In this document: piece by piece, positions 1 to 11,712 of the stretch
How positions within the stretch are numbered: position 1 is the first letter of the stretch
Layout: every line of letters starts with the position of its first letter
Source: Adenanthera pavonina
Lineage: Eukaryota; Streptophyta; Magnoliopsida; Fabales; Fabaceae
NCBI GenBank assembly: GCA_026686845.1
Contig: JAIVEN010000020.1
Span: 3,375,501 to 3,439,500 of the forward strand
Direction: 5' to 3'
DNA: 64,000 bases
Program-made: the position numbers and the translations under genes
Notes under the pieces: model-generated
Databases searched by the model: none
Told to the model about the DNA's origin: nothing
Seen by the model: only the letters and a program-made list of their open reading frames with translations

Positions 1-392
1 GAATTCAATTTATAGGAGTACTGAATTTTAAAATCAGGTCCTTAGAAGGGAATATTTTCATATGTGGGTCCTGAAATGTCTTTTTCCCAAAATAAAATTG
101 GCGTTAAATCTTCTATGGACAAAGTATAGAGAACAGTTGTTAAATGTTTCAAAAGAGTATTCTTATGGGTAACATTTTTCCTTTGTTACCTATTCTAACA
201 CTATCATGCAACATAAGGAGATGTTGCCTATTTTAGAATAGAGAATATTTTTCAAGTGTTGTTTAATAATTGTTGCCTAAAGCGCCTATAAATAAGTAAC
301 ATTGAAAAACATGTTGCCTTTTTAGATAATAGGCAACATTTTTCTAACTGTTAAGAGGAAAAGTGTTGCTACAGATGAAAAATGTTGTAGTG
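1..392. mobile_element. CACTA (En/Spm) transposon end with subterminal repeats (fragment)
   Basis: The stretch ends in TGTAGTG at 386-392, the reverse complement of a CACTA terminus (CACTACAACATTTTTCATC when read inward). Inward of it lie several short direct and inverted copies of ATGTTGCC / GGCAACAT at about 173-350, the usual subterminal transposase-binding arrangement of CACTA elements. The rest of the element lies left of the window. Gypsy LTR sequence starts immediately after it, which suggests that the CACTA jumped into an LTR. No coding sequence is visible here. Confidence 0.6.
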
Positions 393-1606
393 AGGGGAAG
401 GAGAGACAAAGTCCAAGTATTAATGTGACATTTAGTTGGATTGCATTAGTGTTAGGTGAGCTTGGTGATGTCCCATAATCAACCTTCACCAGTTATTAGA
501 AGGGAATTACCTATTGGAAATGTCATATGATGACATTAGCTTGTGTATCTAGCAGTATATATGAGGGAGACATGCTTACGATGACATTTTGCATTGCATT
601 GCGCCATATCTATATTTGTGTGGACTAATGATATAGGTTGCATGTATTTGTGTTCCCAATTACTAAGATTTTATCTCACATCCTCCATAGCTAACATTTC
701 AAGTGAAGATTCTGGCACTAGTCCAAAAAAGACCAAGGAGTTGTAGGCTTCTCCTCCTTTGGGAGTATCAGTTGTAATCTAGTAGTTTTACCGCTTTGGT
801 TTATGTTATGACCTGTGCCAAGTAGAGTTGTGTGTTTGTATGTATGGTCTTGTTATCCTGGGAGTGATGTTGTGCATGTTATATGATAATATGGATGATT
901 GTAATGATGTTGATGTGATAATATTGATGACACTGAGTTTTGGATATGTGTTATGTATGGGTTGCGCGTGTGATTGATATTTTGAACCCGGTATAGGTCA
1001 TTGTCATTAGTGAATGTGTCTGTGGATCAAATTGGCTGTATGTGTGAGCCCAAAGTGGTTTTGCGCCTAAATTATGTGATTTGGTACATATAGTCCATTA
1101 TATGAATTTGAGATGCAAAGGGGTCAAATGTTGAAGGACTGATTTTTTCGGAATGAAACCTTCTAGGATAGGTTAATTGTGTCATTTAGGACCTATGTGA
1201 ATAGTTTTTGGTGTCAACTTGCCTTTGGTGGCAATTGGAGGTGGTTAATTGTGAGAAGTGATCAAATTGGTTATGTGTGTCCAAAATCTCCATACAAAGA
1301 TAGATTGAAATAAAATCAATGTTTATAGTTAGATTGGGATGAGGTTGACCCGTGAGAGTTAAAATCAGTTCAATCGGAGATCGGAGTACAAAGTTATGCA
1401 TGCCAAAACTTTGCCCAAAAAATATGCAATTTGCTTATGCAGATTCTAAGACGGATACTGTGACACCAACCTATTCTGTTTGCCATATGATGTGGCGACA
1501 CTATAGCTTACCATGACTCAGCCCTGTTCTAATCCTGTTCCAAGTTTTTCTGTATTTTTGAGGTTTTAGGAGTTATTTCGGGGTGTTTTGGGTGTAGGTC
1601 GTTACA
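393..1606 (+). mobile_element. Gypsy (Tekay-type) LTR fragment, 3' part, plus orientation
   Basis: This is the same repeat family as the complete LTR at 34723-37209. Shared landmarks include the GTGAGCTTGGTGATG block near 456, the CTTTGGTGGCAATTGGAGG block near 1220 and the end near GGTCGTTACA at 1606. The 5' half of the LTR is missing because a CACTA end abuts it at 392/393. No TSD can be tested because the other end is outside the window. Confidence 0.7.
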
Positions 1607-3957
1607 CTGATTATGATCACATACTGAGAAAAAAGTTCATAAATAGATAGTATATTTGATTTGATGATCCAATTCTATTATTATTTTCTATAATAATCTT
1701 GAAAATATGTGTGTGATAGATAGGGAATTTTAGTATAAGGAAATCGTATGATCTATTTAACCCACCTCATCTAATGGGATAAGGTGATAAGGTTTATGTT
1801 ATTATTGTTCTTGGTGCCTAAAAGTTTTAAATTTTTTTGATCAATCTTTCAAATATCCAGAGTTTCAGAATGAACATTCAAATTGAGAATAATCCCATTC
1901 TTTTGGGACCATATAATAATTATAACTAGTTCATGACATAATGTGAATTGATGAATCATTTTTCCTTAAATAATACAAATAAAATATAGAAATGTTTTGT
2001 AAAGATCTACAATGAGCAGATAGTTAAGTGATGAGTAATTATCTCAACCACAAAATGAGCTGCACTTGCTTCCAAATTCACTTATCCAAATCTCAAAATC
2101 TTAACCGTTGGTTTTTTTCCTAGCTCACTTGTCCTCTAATACCTCAACCCTTCGTGAGGTGTTGTGCTTGAAATTCAAGTTTTTTTTTACACTAGAACCC
2201 AAATAAATGTACGAAGATTCGTCAAGGAAGAGATACTTACAATCAGACAAACATTAAGATAATCGAGGATCATTTTCATTAATCATTATATCTATATATA
2301 TTGGGAAAATTACATCTGAGGATATGTTAATTTGAAACTCAAGGATCTCAAAATAGCAAAATTATAGGAAAGAATCAGGGTCCTAAGAGGTTCAACGATC
2401 GATTGTTAAAAAATTGAAAATTGAATGTAAAACTATGCACGATTGAAAATGAAGTGTATATATATATATATATATAATCGAATTATATATGCATATTTTT
2501 TAAAGTATCCTGCATTAACTTCTAACATTGTCAACCGACCATTAGAAGTTGTTTTATTTAATTTCTATGGTCAACCATTGACACTTAAGCATGAAGGTCT
2601 TTCCATGTAATTTTATTATTATTTCTATAAAACACTAGAAAATATGTGTGTGTGACAGAGAGACATTTTTGGTTATAGTTATTGGTGCCTAAATGTTTAA
2701 ATTTTTTGGCCAATTGTTTAAACTTCCATAGTTTCAGAATGAACATTAAAAATGAGAATAATCTCGTACACCAAAAAAATGAGAATTATCTCTTTCTTTT
2801 GGGACCATATAATAATTATAAGTAGTTCATGACTTTGTGTCAACTGAGGAATTATTATTATTTTTAAGATGATGATGAGTTTCTGCGTATTTGAATAGAT
2901 CCACAAGTACGTTCATTCTCAAAGTGAATAGGAGTTAAGTCAAAGTTATGGATACACGTTTCTTCTTTTCCTTGCTATTATTCTTGCTTACATAACCTAA
3001 AAAAGAACGACTAGATATATTTTCTCTTAAAATGGTCGGCAGATAATAATTAATAATATGAATATTTTTAAAAAATTGAACTTATTTTTCTACTATTCAA
3101 ATTATATCGAAATATTTGAAGGAATATTAAAAGTATAAAATTAACGTTGTATTGTATATAGCACCCAAAAAAAAAAGAAAAGAAAATGATAGTACAGGGT
3201 ATACTATTTTAATAATTTATAATTTATATATAGTGCTATTTTATTTAGATTTTATAATTTATATTGAGATACTAATGATTCATCAATCATGTGATATTAA
3301 AATATCCCTGAAAGTCAAACTATAATTGAATGGTACAGAAAGATTGCAGTAATTTTCCTCTTTTGGCAGCCATTTCTGTGAAACTTTGTTACCAGCGGTA
3401 CGTGAAAAGATACCAGAGACGATCACGAAGCCATGTGAAATCTGAAACTTTCCAAAAGAATTTGAATAATATTAAATAATAAAAAAATTCATAGTAAATT
3501 TTTTTTATGTTTTTGTGTAAAGTAATAAAAAATAAGTTATTATTAACTAAAATCTTTGTAGGAATCACTTTTTTCTTTAGGTACCAAACACTAATTGAGT
3601 AGTTATTGAATCGGTTTAACTTCTTCACATTCATAAAATGCGTATCCCATTTAGTACTCAGCTTACGTTTAAGATGAGATTTGAAAGATTAAAACCTCAT
3701 TTTGAAAATCTTATTAAAAAGAACTCATTTTGAAACGAGTAACTGTCATTAATATTGCGCTATTTTTAATTTTAAGTTCTTATATTTTTAACATTTATTC
3801 GACATTTTAGAGATGAACCCATACATGCAGTGACAAGTGTCTTGGCTTCCTTGCTCTTATCCTTTCCAAAATTCTATGTATAATAACATGAACGCCTTGT
3901 GTTTCTCTCATGCTTCAAATTGATCACCAAGTCTTAAATATCGAATAGTGGGACAAC
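1607..3957. other. AT-rich intergenic DNA with an internal direct duplication; upstream region of Kunitz copy 1
   Basis: No open frame with family resemblance was found. Two diverged direct copies of one segment lie at about 1680-1970 and 2613-2860. They share GTTTCAGAATGAACATT and GGGACCATATAATAATTATA in the same order. A (TA)n run sits near 2458-2476. The last ~60 bp before 3958 (CTCTCATGCTTCAAATTGAT near 3905) should be the 5' leader of the Kunitz copy. Confidence 0.5.
1680..2860 (+). repeat. Diverged direct duplication, two copies
   Basis: Copy one is about 1680-1970 and copy two about 2613-2860. The blocks AAAATATGTGTGTG, TTGGTGCCTAAA, GTTTCAGAATGAACATT and GGGACCATATAATAATTATA occur in both copies in the same order and at similar spacing. 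Neither copy shows TIRs or LTR-like ends, so the mechanism is unknown. Copy two contains a small internal re-duplication around AATGAGAAT. Confidence 0.6.
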
Positions 3958-4548
3958 ATGAAGTCTACAATGTCGTCACTGATCGTAACCTTTATAATTG
4001 ACGTTGATGGAGATCCTCTTGTCCCAGGTCAATGGTACACCATCGTGTCAGATACGGGGGAAGGATCTGGTGGTGAGGTTTCACTGTGAATGAATTCCAG
4101 ATGCGCACCAGATATTATCGTACTCCGGCATAACCAACAGGGTCTTCCAGTGAGATTCCAAGTTCCATTCATATCTACAGGTTGTGTTAATCCGGAGATT
4201 GAGTTCATATCGTGGACGCCAAGTTGTTTGGCATCCTTCGAATGGTCTGTTGCTTATGAAGCAGGTTCGTCTTTATCATCTGCGAGGCTTATTGTTGGTG
4301 GTCCTGAAAACCATCAAGGTTCGACGTTGGTGAGTGGCTCTTTCCGGATTGAGAAGTTACCAGAATCCTACAAGCTTGTGTTTTGTCCCAATTCTTCAGG
4401 GACTTGTTATGATGTTGGGATTCGTGAAGATGGATACTACAGGCGGCTGGTTCTGAGTACTGGAAACATCTTCATGTTCTCCTTCTTAAAAGCTAGTGGT
4501 ATTGTTTCTGGTCTTGAAAAGTCCAATATATACGAATCAAGTATCTGA
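3958..4548 (+). pseudogene. Kunitz-type (STI family) protease inhibitor pseudogene, copy 1
   Basis: A single frame runs from ATG 3958 to the stop at 4546-4548, interrupted by TGA at 4087-4089 immediately before another ATG at 4090. Kunitz (soybean trypsin inhibitor, PF00197) signs are the mature N-terminal signature DVDGDPLVPGQWY near 4000, then GLPVRFQVP, a cysteine in RCAPDI, and the second disulfide region KLVFCP...CYDVGI near 4372-4430. Compared with copy 2, most of the signal peptide (roughly 20 codons between LIVT and the DVDGDP motif) is deleted, so the product would not be secreted normally. Kunitz genes are intronless, so the TGA cannot be spliced out. Family members are secreted or vacuolar beta-trefoil inhibitors of serine and other proteases that defend against herbivores. 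The reactive-site residue cannot be assigned. The 3' flank (GAGGGAATCCT, AATAAATCGCA) is conserved with copy 2, marking a tandem duplication. Confidence 0.85.
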
Positions 4549-5647
4549 AGTGACTAAGCACTAAAGCTAACCATGTATGATTTCCCTCTGTGTGCCTCTT
4601 AGAATGTCACTAAATAAATGAGGGAATCCTGTCGTTATATTCTTCCTATGTGATCAGCCTTAAATAAATCGCAACGTTTGTGAATTGTATAATCTCTATC
4701 TTCCAATCGCGAATATTAAAAATTTTAAATTAGAAGATAAATCTGAAGGAGAAAATTCATATAAAAATATAATACCAATTTCCGTTCTTCCCTTACAAAA
4801 TTAACAATCAACAATTCAACAAAGACGACCCATATTTGCACAGGAAAATGACACATGAGGATCACGCAAGCAACATAATTCATCTTGAGGACTCTAAAAT
4901 AGTGAAATCACAGAGAAAGAAATAAGTCTTTAAGTGTCAGATGAAGTTGGTGCAAAATGATGAAAATGCCCATACATCATATATACAACTTTTTGTGCTC
5001 CCACATTAATTATCTTTATGTGACACTTAAAACCTTCGGCCTTTTGCAATTTCACTATTTTAGGGTCTTCAAATTGAATTATGTTGTTTATGATGATCTC
5101 ATTCGTCATTTTCCATGTTTGTCGGGGAAAATTTTTGCCAGTCATGGGAGTTTTTATTTGATGAGTTATGAAAGGATATGAAGGAGTGCTCAGAAATAAT
5201 ATTTGCAGGGACAAATTATGTTTGCTCAGTTCGGGCTAGCTACAAGTTTAAACATTAATTTATTGTAAGTGATTATTTTAAAAATTATTACTTCCTCATC
5301 AGTTAGTCGCATTTATTCTTCTCTAGTAATGCCTCCCTGCGATACCATAAGTACGAGATGTTCATGTGTATGTTGTCAATTAAGTTAAAATATGTGTGAA
5401 ACTCCTCTAAAATAAATTCTCGTAAGTCCATATAAACTTTTATTTTCAACTTAGAAAGACAAAAAATGCTGGCGAAATCTTGTATAAATCAAGTCTTATT
5501 TTCATTCACGTTTGAAAATTCAAATAAACTATTGTCAATTTTTTTACGGCTAAGGAGGATTGCCAGAATAATACACCAACATCTGAAATGTGAATTGAAT
5601 CTTTTTTTTTTTCGTTCAACCACCAAATTGAATCATTTGAAACCTAC
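4549..5647. other. 3' flank of Kunitz copy 1 and intergenic DNA
   Basis: The first ~270 bp align with the flank of Kunitz copy 2 at 11713-11990 (AATAAATGAGGGAATCCT and CAGCCTTAAATAAATCGCA in both), giving the right limit of the duplication unit. AATAAA-type signals near 4610 and 4664 are candidate poly(A) signals. Beyond about 4830 no gene or element was recognised. Confidence 0.5.
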
Positions 5648-5878
5648 AAAAATATTGGACTTGTAGTCAAAAGGTTAGTTTAGTTGGTAAAGATACATTT
5701 CATACCTTAAAATGTATGAGTTCAAATCCCATTGTCAATGTGAGAATTTTGTTGGTAAGTAATTTGTATATATCTTTATAAGCATTCTTTGAATTCTAAA
5801 GTCTATCTTAACCCTAGTGAGCCTCAAGATCTAATTAACTCACCTAAATTTTTTGGTAAAAAAAATATTGGACTCGTA
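5648..5878 (+). mobile_element. tRNA-derived SINE with target site duplication
   Basis: The body is about 5666-5860. An A-box-like TAGTTTAGTTGGTA near 5675 and a B-box-like GAGTTCAAATCCC near 5718 form an internal RNA polymerase III promoter at tRNA spacing. The 3' end is an A-rich tail (GGTAAAAAAAA). Flanking copies of AAAAATATTGGACTTGTA (5648-5665) and AAAAATATTGGACTCGTA (5861-5878) are an 18-bp target site duplication with one mismatch. It is non-coding and depends on LINE machinery in trans. Confidence 0.8.
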
Positions 5879-6324
5879 TAATACTTATAACATTAACACA
5901 TTTGAAATCACTAAGCTGAGAGATATACAAGTATTACCTACTAATCGTCAACATAATAGTATTGCCTGTCTCTTGATCTTTGGGCTTGTGCATGTGTGGG
6001 GGACCTACGTGAGATTTTCAATGATTCAATTCATTGATTGAGGTTTTGTTCTTTTGTGCCCGAGGTCTATGTGGGATATCATTTTTTCAACTCAAAATCT
6101 GAATCCTTCGTACATTGATTTGCTTTTCCAACTCTTATGTCACAAAAAAATCCTAATGGTCTGTGACGTGCATGCACATTAGGAACGTGCCTGCTTAAAA
6201 TCAATGAAACTTCATCGGTTCCTCATCTCTCCTTTTATTAATGGCCTGTTTATGTACTTGATTTTTTTTCTTTTATTATTAGACATTTGAGTTTCTTTTT
6301 TAATGTGCTTAGCAAGTAGACACA
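5879..6324. other. Intergenic stretch, nothing recognised
   Basis: AT-rich DNA between the SINE and the solo LTR. No coding frame with family resemblance, repeat or RNA gene was seen. Confidence 0.4.
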
Positions 6325-6329
6325 TAATT

Positions 6330-8573
6330 TGTCACATCATACCTCCTGACACCTCTAGACTTGATCAAAAAAACTTCGAAATTCAACCAAACTCAACCCA
6401 AACGTTTCAAAACAACTTCTCACAAACTCATAATAGCGGAAACGAACTCAAAAATGCCAGAAAGTGGGCTGGGGCCACGGCCGCTACAGTACCGCCGCGG
6501 CTTCGGTCTCCCCTGTTTCTCCATCGCCCCATGCTGATATCCTATATCAGTAACTTCCATACTCCGGGGCAAACTTTCGACATGCATAACTTTATGCTCC
6601 GACCTCTGATTGATTTGATTCCAACTCCTACTAATCAGTCTAGTCCCAATCTACCCACAGACACCACTTTCACCTCAATCCAACTCCGTATGGAGATTCT
6701 GGACCCCTGACACCGTTTTGGCCACTTATTGACCAAAACTCACCACTAACAACCTCCAATTGCCACCAAAGGCAACTGATCACTCAAAGACCATTTATAC
6801 AGGTCTAAAACCCCCAAACTAACTTGTCCAAAGAAGTTTCACCCCAAAGGAATCACTTCTCTGAGATTTGACCCCTTGGAACCCCTGCTTGACAAACGGG
6901 CTACAGACCCTAAAACACACCAATCAGACCCAATGCCAACTTTCAACACACATAGCACATACATACATCATAAATACCACTAACACCTTTTCCACATATA
7001 ATCATACATACATCCATACAATCCATAACCATAACTATCCTCATCAATATCATACGTCCATTACAACCCATTCTATCCTACTTGGCACAAGGTACATATC
7101 CAAAATACACATAAACTACATAGACTTAGTATTCCCATGTCCGCTGCTACTCCTTCGGCTTCTCAGGACTAGTCCCAGAACCTTCACCTAAAAAGTTAGT
7201 TCATGAGAGAGGAGTGTGAGACAATGTCTCAGTAACTGGGGATAACCACATACACATAAATATATATACATATATCTCATGCAACACATGAATGCAATGT
7301 GAAAATGAATGAAATGCATGTCGCCCTCACAGGGACCCCATCCTTATCCTCCCTAACATATATATATATATATATATTCAACCTTATCCTCCCTAACATA
7401 TATAACCCAACCTTATCCTCCCTAACACACACATACACATATATATCATCATACATCATATCGTCATCACATTATCACCACTCCATCCGCCATATATTAC
7501 AGTCTCACAATGTCATGTGATGATGCTAATGTATCATCCTATCATCATCATCATAAACATCATATTATCATGTATGCATCATGTCATATCATATCAATGT
7601 CATCATCACATATCTTATCATTATCATCATAATCATCATCTAACTACGTGCATACCACGATATATGAAAATAGTACACACAAACACATCAATATCGTGGT
7701 ATGAAAGAAACATGCATATATACACAACTATACGTACTATCATACAACATCAACAATATAATATAAACAAACAGCTGGTTACCTCAAGTCTATACCACAC
7801 ACATGAGTTTTACGAACCCCTTGAATTATCCAACACGCATGAACCCCTCTCGGTTAACCGAACAACCTTCATAATAACACAATATCTCAATTAGCACAAT
7901 ACACCAAATATCCAAACATCACAATTTAACCACTTTAGGTCTAACCCAAGGTTTTGATACCCCTTTCATGACTCAATAAGCTCTTAGGGACCATTCAAAC
8001 AATACTCAACCACATACACTTCGGATTCCCAAGAGCTCCAATCGAAAGCTACCTAGGGTTAAGTTCAAATCATACATAAAACCCTTCAAAACTCACATCC
8101 AAGCAACAAGAACACTAAAACACACTTCATTGACCCTATTTCATCTATTTCAATCGGTGGATTTCAGCTAGAACTGAAGATCCAACCTCAAAATCTCAAA
8201 ACCTCAAATTTCAACCGAAGAAAATGGAGAGGGAGGAGTAGAGAATGCTTTCCCACTTGAATCCTAGCTCTTGACATCCGAAAATCACTTCCAATGGCCT
8301 AAAAACACAAACCATAGCTCAGCTCCTCGTCACTCCCTCCATTTTCTTTCTTTCTAATTGTCTGAAATGATCCGGATTTAAACAAAAATCCTGACTCTCG
8401 CTGAGGCCTCAGCATACCTCGTCGTGGCTCCACTGCGTTTAGCTCAAACAATGCCACTGGAATGGTTCTTGCTGCGGTATGGAGCTCTTCCAGACTCAAT
8501 GTGAACCTTCCTCCGTCCTGTTTCATCCAATCTTGAACACAACGCCAAGAAGGATATTATGAGGGGTGTTACA
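6330..8573 (-). mobile_element. Solo Gypsy (Tekay-type) LTR with perfect 5-bp TSD
   Basis: The LTR starts at TGTCACATCATACCTCC and ends GAGGGGTGTTACA on the plus strand, and is homologous end to end with the LTRs of the Gypsy element at 23901-31846. TAATT at 6325-6329 is repeated at 8574-8578, so the target duplication is intact. No internal region is present, which marks loss by LTR-LTR recombination. It carries the ~0.7-kb segment (about 7870-8520, with the GGATTTAAAC block near 8373) that both LTRs of the coding element lack. The open frames inside it are LTR sequence and not genes. Confidence 0.9.
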
Positions 8574-8585
8574 TAATTCCTTTAG

Positions 8586-10815
8586 TAGCACTCTACTTCC
8601 AAACACCTCAATATCTAACCAAAATCTTCAAAATCTAACCAAACATAACCCAAACAATTCAAAACAACTTCCCAAAAGTTCAGAATAGTGGAAACGAACT
8701 GAATACACCAAAAACTATGCTAGGGCAGTGGCCGTTACAGTATCATCATGGCTCCGGTCTCCCCTATTTTTCACTTTCTACTAGCATCTTTGGCTTCGCG
8801 GTGCCACATGCTGATTTTCATACCAACAAAAACTCAACACCAAGCGAACCTCTACGTGCATAATTTTATGCTCCGACCTCCAATTGACTTGATTCCAACT
8901 CCTACAAGTCAATCTAGTCTCAATCTATCCATAAACACCACTTTCACCTCAATCCAACTCCGTATGGATATTCTAGACCCCTGACACAATTTTGGCTACT
9001 TATAAATCAAAACTCACAACTAACAACCTCCAATTGCCACCTAAGGTAAATGGTCACTCAAAGACCATTCACACAGGTCAAAAACCCCCAAACTAATTTG
9101 TCCAAATAGGTTTTACCTCAAAAAAACCCTTTCTCTGAGATTTGACCCCCTTGAACCCCAACCTGACAAAATGGACTACAGGTCCTAGAACCACTCCAAC
9201 TAGGCCCAAAACCACTTTTCATCATACATAACACATACATACCACAAACAACACCTTACAATATCATATATTCATTACAAAACCTTCTATCCTACTTGGC
9301 ACACGTTACAAATGCAAAATACACACACACAAACTATATAGACCTAATATTCCCACGTCACCTGAAAGGTTAGTTCATGGGAGAAGGGTGTGAGATAATG
9401 TTTCAGTAACCGAGAACAACGACACACATAGCTATATATATACATATATCTCATGCAACTCATGAATGCAATGGGAAATGAATGGAATGTATGTCTCCCT
9501 CACACACAGGTAGAACCACAGCCTATCATTATAACAAGACATTTCATATAAGTAATTCCTTTCCAATAGTGGGTGAAGACTGATTCCGGGATATTACCAA
9601 GCTCACCTCCCATTAGTGCACCCGACCAAAGATAACACTAATGTTCAGACCATGGCTCTCCTTCCCCTTTCCCACAATGAATTGGCAGCGATTTAACGAA
9701 GATGCAGTCCACTGCGCATCTTTTCCCTCCTGGCTATAGGAGGCGATTTAGCCATAGGGATCCGATCCTTATCCTCCCTAACATATATATATATATATAT
9801 TTCAACCTTATTCTCCTTAACATATATCATCATATATCATATCATCACCACCACCCAATCCACCATATATCACAATCTCACAATGTCATGTTGTGATGCT
9901 CATGTATCATCATATAACCATCATCATCATATCACAATGTCATGTATGCATCATGTCATGTCATGTCAATATCATCATCACTAATCATCATCATAATCAT
10001 CATAGTCATCATAATCATTATCTAACTGTATGCATATCATGATATATATAGAAAATAGTACACACGAACACATCTATATCTTAGCATGAAAGAAACATAC
10101 ATATATACATATATATGTATTATCATACTATGCAAATAATACAATATAAACAAACACCTGGTTACCTCAGCTTGTCAATACCATGCTCACACGAGTTCCA
10201 CAAGCTTTCTTGAATGCCAATCACACGACTAACCTTCTCCAAGTAGTCAAACAGTTTTATAATACCATAATACCTTAATTAACATCATATACTAAATATC
10301 CAAATTCTACAAGTCAACCAATTTATGCCTAACCGAAGGTTTCAACACCCCTTTCATGCATTATTAAGCTCCTAGGAACCATTCAAATACTACTCAAACA
10401 CATACACTTCGAATTCCCAAGAGCCCTAACTGAAAACAACCAAGGGTTAAGCTCAAACCTTGCATAAACCCTTCAAAACTCACATCCAAGCAACAAGAAT
10501 ATCAAAACACACTTCCTTAACCCCATTTCATCCATTTCAATTGGTGGATTTCGGTCAGAACCGAAGATCCAAACTTATAACCAAAAAACACCAAATTTTA
10601 ACCGAAAAAAATGGAGAGGGGGGAGTAGAAGCCACTTACCAACTTGAATCCAAGCTTTTAGAGGGGAAAAACAACTCCCAATGGCCAAAAATGGCAAATC
10701 CTAGCAGAGCTCTTCATTTCTCCTCCGTCTCTCCCTTTGTTTCTTTCTTTCCTGTTTGTTTGAAATGATTCCGATTTAAACAAGATTCTCGATTCTCGCC
10801 ACGGCCTCAACGTGA
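8586..10815 (-). mobile_element. Gypsy LTR lacking its inner end (part of a truncated element)
   Basis: The left border is near TAGCACTCTACTTCC, a decayed form of TGTAACACCTTACCTCC. The sequence follows the same family LTR through the ATCATC-rich and CACACGAACACATC blocks to CTCGCCACGGCCTCAACG near 10812. It then jumps to Gypsy integrase sequence without the usual GAGGGGTGTTACA end. In this orientation it would be the 3' LTR of a minus-strand element whose LTR end and intervening coding sequence were deleted. Confidence 0.75.
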
Positions 10816-11049
10816 TATCCAACACCAGTAATAGGAGTGAACTTCAAAAAAACATGATCTCCAGCATCAAACTCTAATTGTCTCCTCCTCTTATCCGCAT
10901 AACTCTTTTGCCGACTCTAAGCAGTAAGAAACTTCCAATGAATACTCTCTATTTGCTTTGAGGTTTGATCCATAATATCCGGTCCCAAAAGACTCCTTTC
11001 ACCAACTTTGACCCAACACAACGGCGACTTGCACTTCCTGCCATACAAC
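10816..11049 (-). pseudogene. Gypsy integrase C-terminal fragment abutting Kunitz copy 2
   Basis: The stretch is homologous to 25686-25915 of the coding Gypsy element (shared blocks: AACACCAGTA, CATCAAACTCTAATTGTC, TTTTGCCGACTCTAAG, AAAGACTCCTTTCAC). On the minus strand it encodes the region downstream of the integrase core, including a GRKCRSPL-like motif. It ends at CTTCCTGCCATACAA and the Kunitz ATG follows within a few bases. It is non-functional. It replaces whatever promoter and 5' leader Kunitz copy 2 once had. Confidence 0.8.
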
Positions 11050-11712
11050 ATGAAGCTTGCAATGTTGTCATTGATCGTAACCCTCTCTTTGTTCCCCTAG
11101 TTTTCCTTCACCACAGCCAAACCTTTATCACTTGCCTTAGCAGCTGAACCAGTGCTTGACTTTAATGGAGATCCTCTGGTCGCTGGTCAAAAATACTTCA
11201 TACGGCCAGGTGCAATCAGATGAGAAAGAACTAGTGATTCCTTATGTTCATATTCTATTATCCTTAGTGGTACTTTTAACTTCAAGGCTAATCTAGTAAA
11301 ATCCAGTATTCCAGGAACAAGCACAGGCATAATATACGAAGGTTCTACTGAAGTGGAAATTGAGTTCATGGATAAGCCAGAGTGTTTAGAATCCTCCAAG
11401 TGGGTAGTCGCTGCTAAATCTGGATCATCATCTTTATCACCTGTGAAGCTGGTTATAGGTGGTCCTGTGAAACATTATCCAAATTCACATTTGGGAAGCG
11501 GCCTTTTTCAGATTGGAGAGTTCGAAGAATTCTATGTTCCAAAGAACTACAAGCTTGTGTTTTGTCCCAAATTCAATCATCGTACTTCTGGGAGTTGTTA
11601 TAATGTTATTTTTTATGAAAGAATGCAACTAGGTCTTGATGGATTTCTCTTCACTTTCATGTTCATGAAAGTTCGTGATCAAGAAGCTGATGGAACAAAG
11701 TGTTATATATAG
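11050..11712 (+). pseudogene. Kunitz-type (STI family) protease inhibitor pseudogene, copy 2
   Basis: One uninterrupted phase of 221 codons runs from ATG 11050 to TAG 11710-11712, broken by TAG at 11098-11100 inside the signal peptide and TGA at 11221-11223. Visible in order: a hydrophobic signal peptide beginning MKLAMLSLIVT, the mature start VLDFNGDPLVAGQKYFI, a cysteine in SLCSYS, EIEFMDKPEC, KLVIGGP and the second disulfide region YKLVFCP...GSCYNV. The length matches the family (about 200-220 residues). The segment just after the second stop is divergent for a Kunitz protein. No native promoter is visible because Gypsy integrase sequence lies directly upstream. The 3' flank matches copy 1. 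An open stretch from 11353 survives but lacks the N-terminal half of the beta-trefoil. Confidence 0.85.

Noticed and set aside
1..6. Window begins exactly with GAATTC
   Set aside because: It may reflect an EcoRI clone end, but a six-base match is not evidence of biology.
5675..5730. tRNA-like A and B boxes near 5675 and 39681, considered as tRNA genes
   Set aside because: No cloverleaf or anticodon stem can be formed; A-tails and long TSDs show that they are SINEs.
7500..7640. TCATCA-rich runs that look like a spaced repeat array
   Set aside because: They are simple trinucleotide-type repeats shared by all LTRs of the family, with no conserved repeat/spacer structure, and a plant context rules out CRISPR.
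6303..8526. Several open frames inside the LTR at 6330-8573 (for example 6303-6710 and 6868-7191 plus, 8299-8526 minus)
   Set aside because: The same sequence recurs in every LTR of the family with frames broken differently, so these are chance frames in non-coding LTR.
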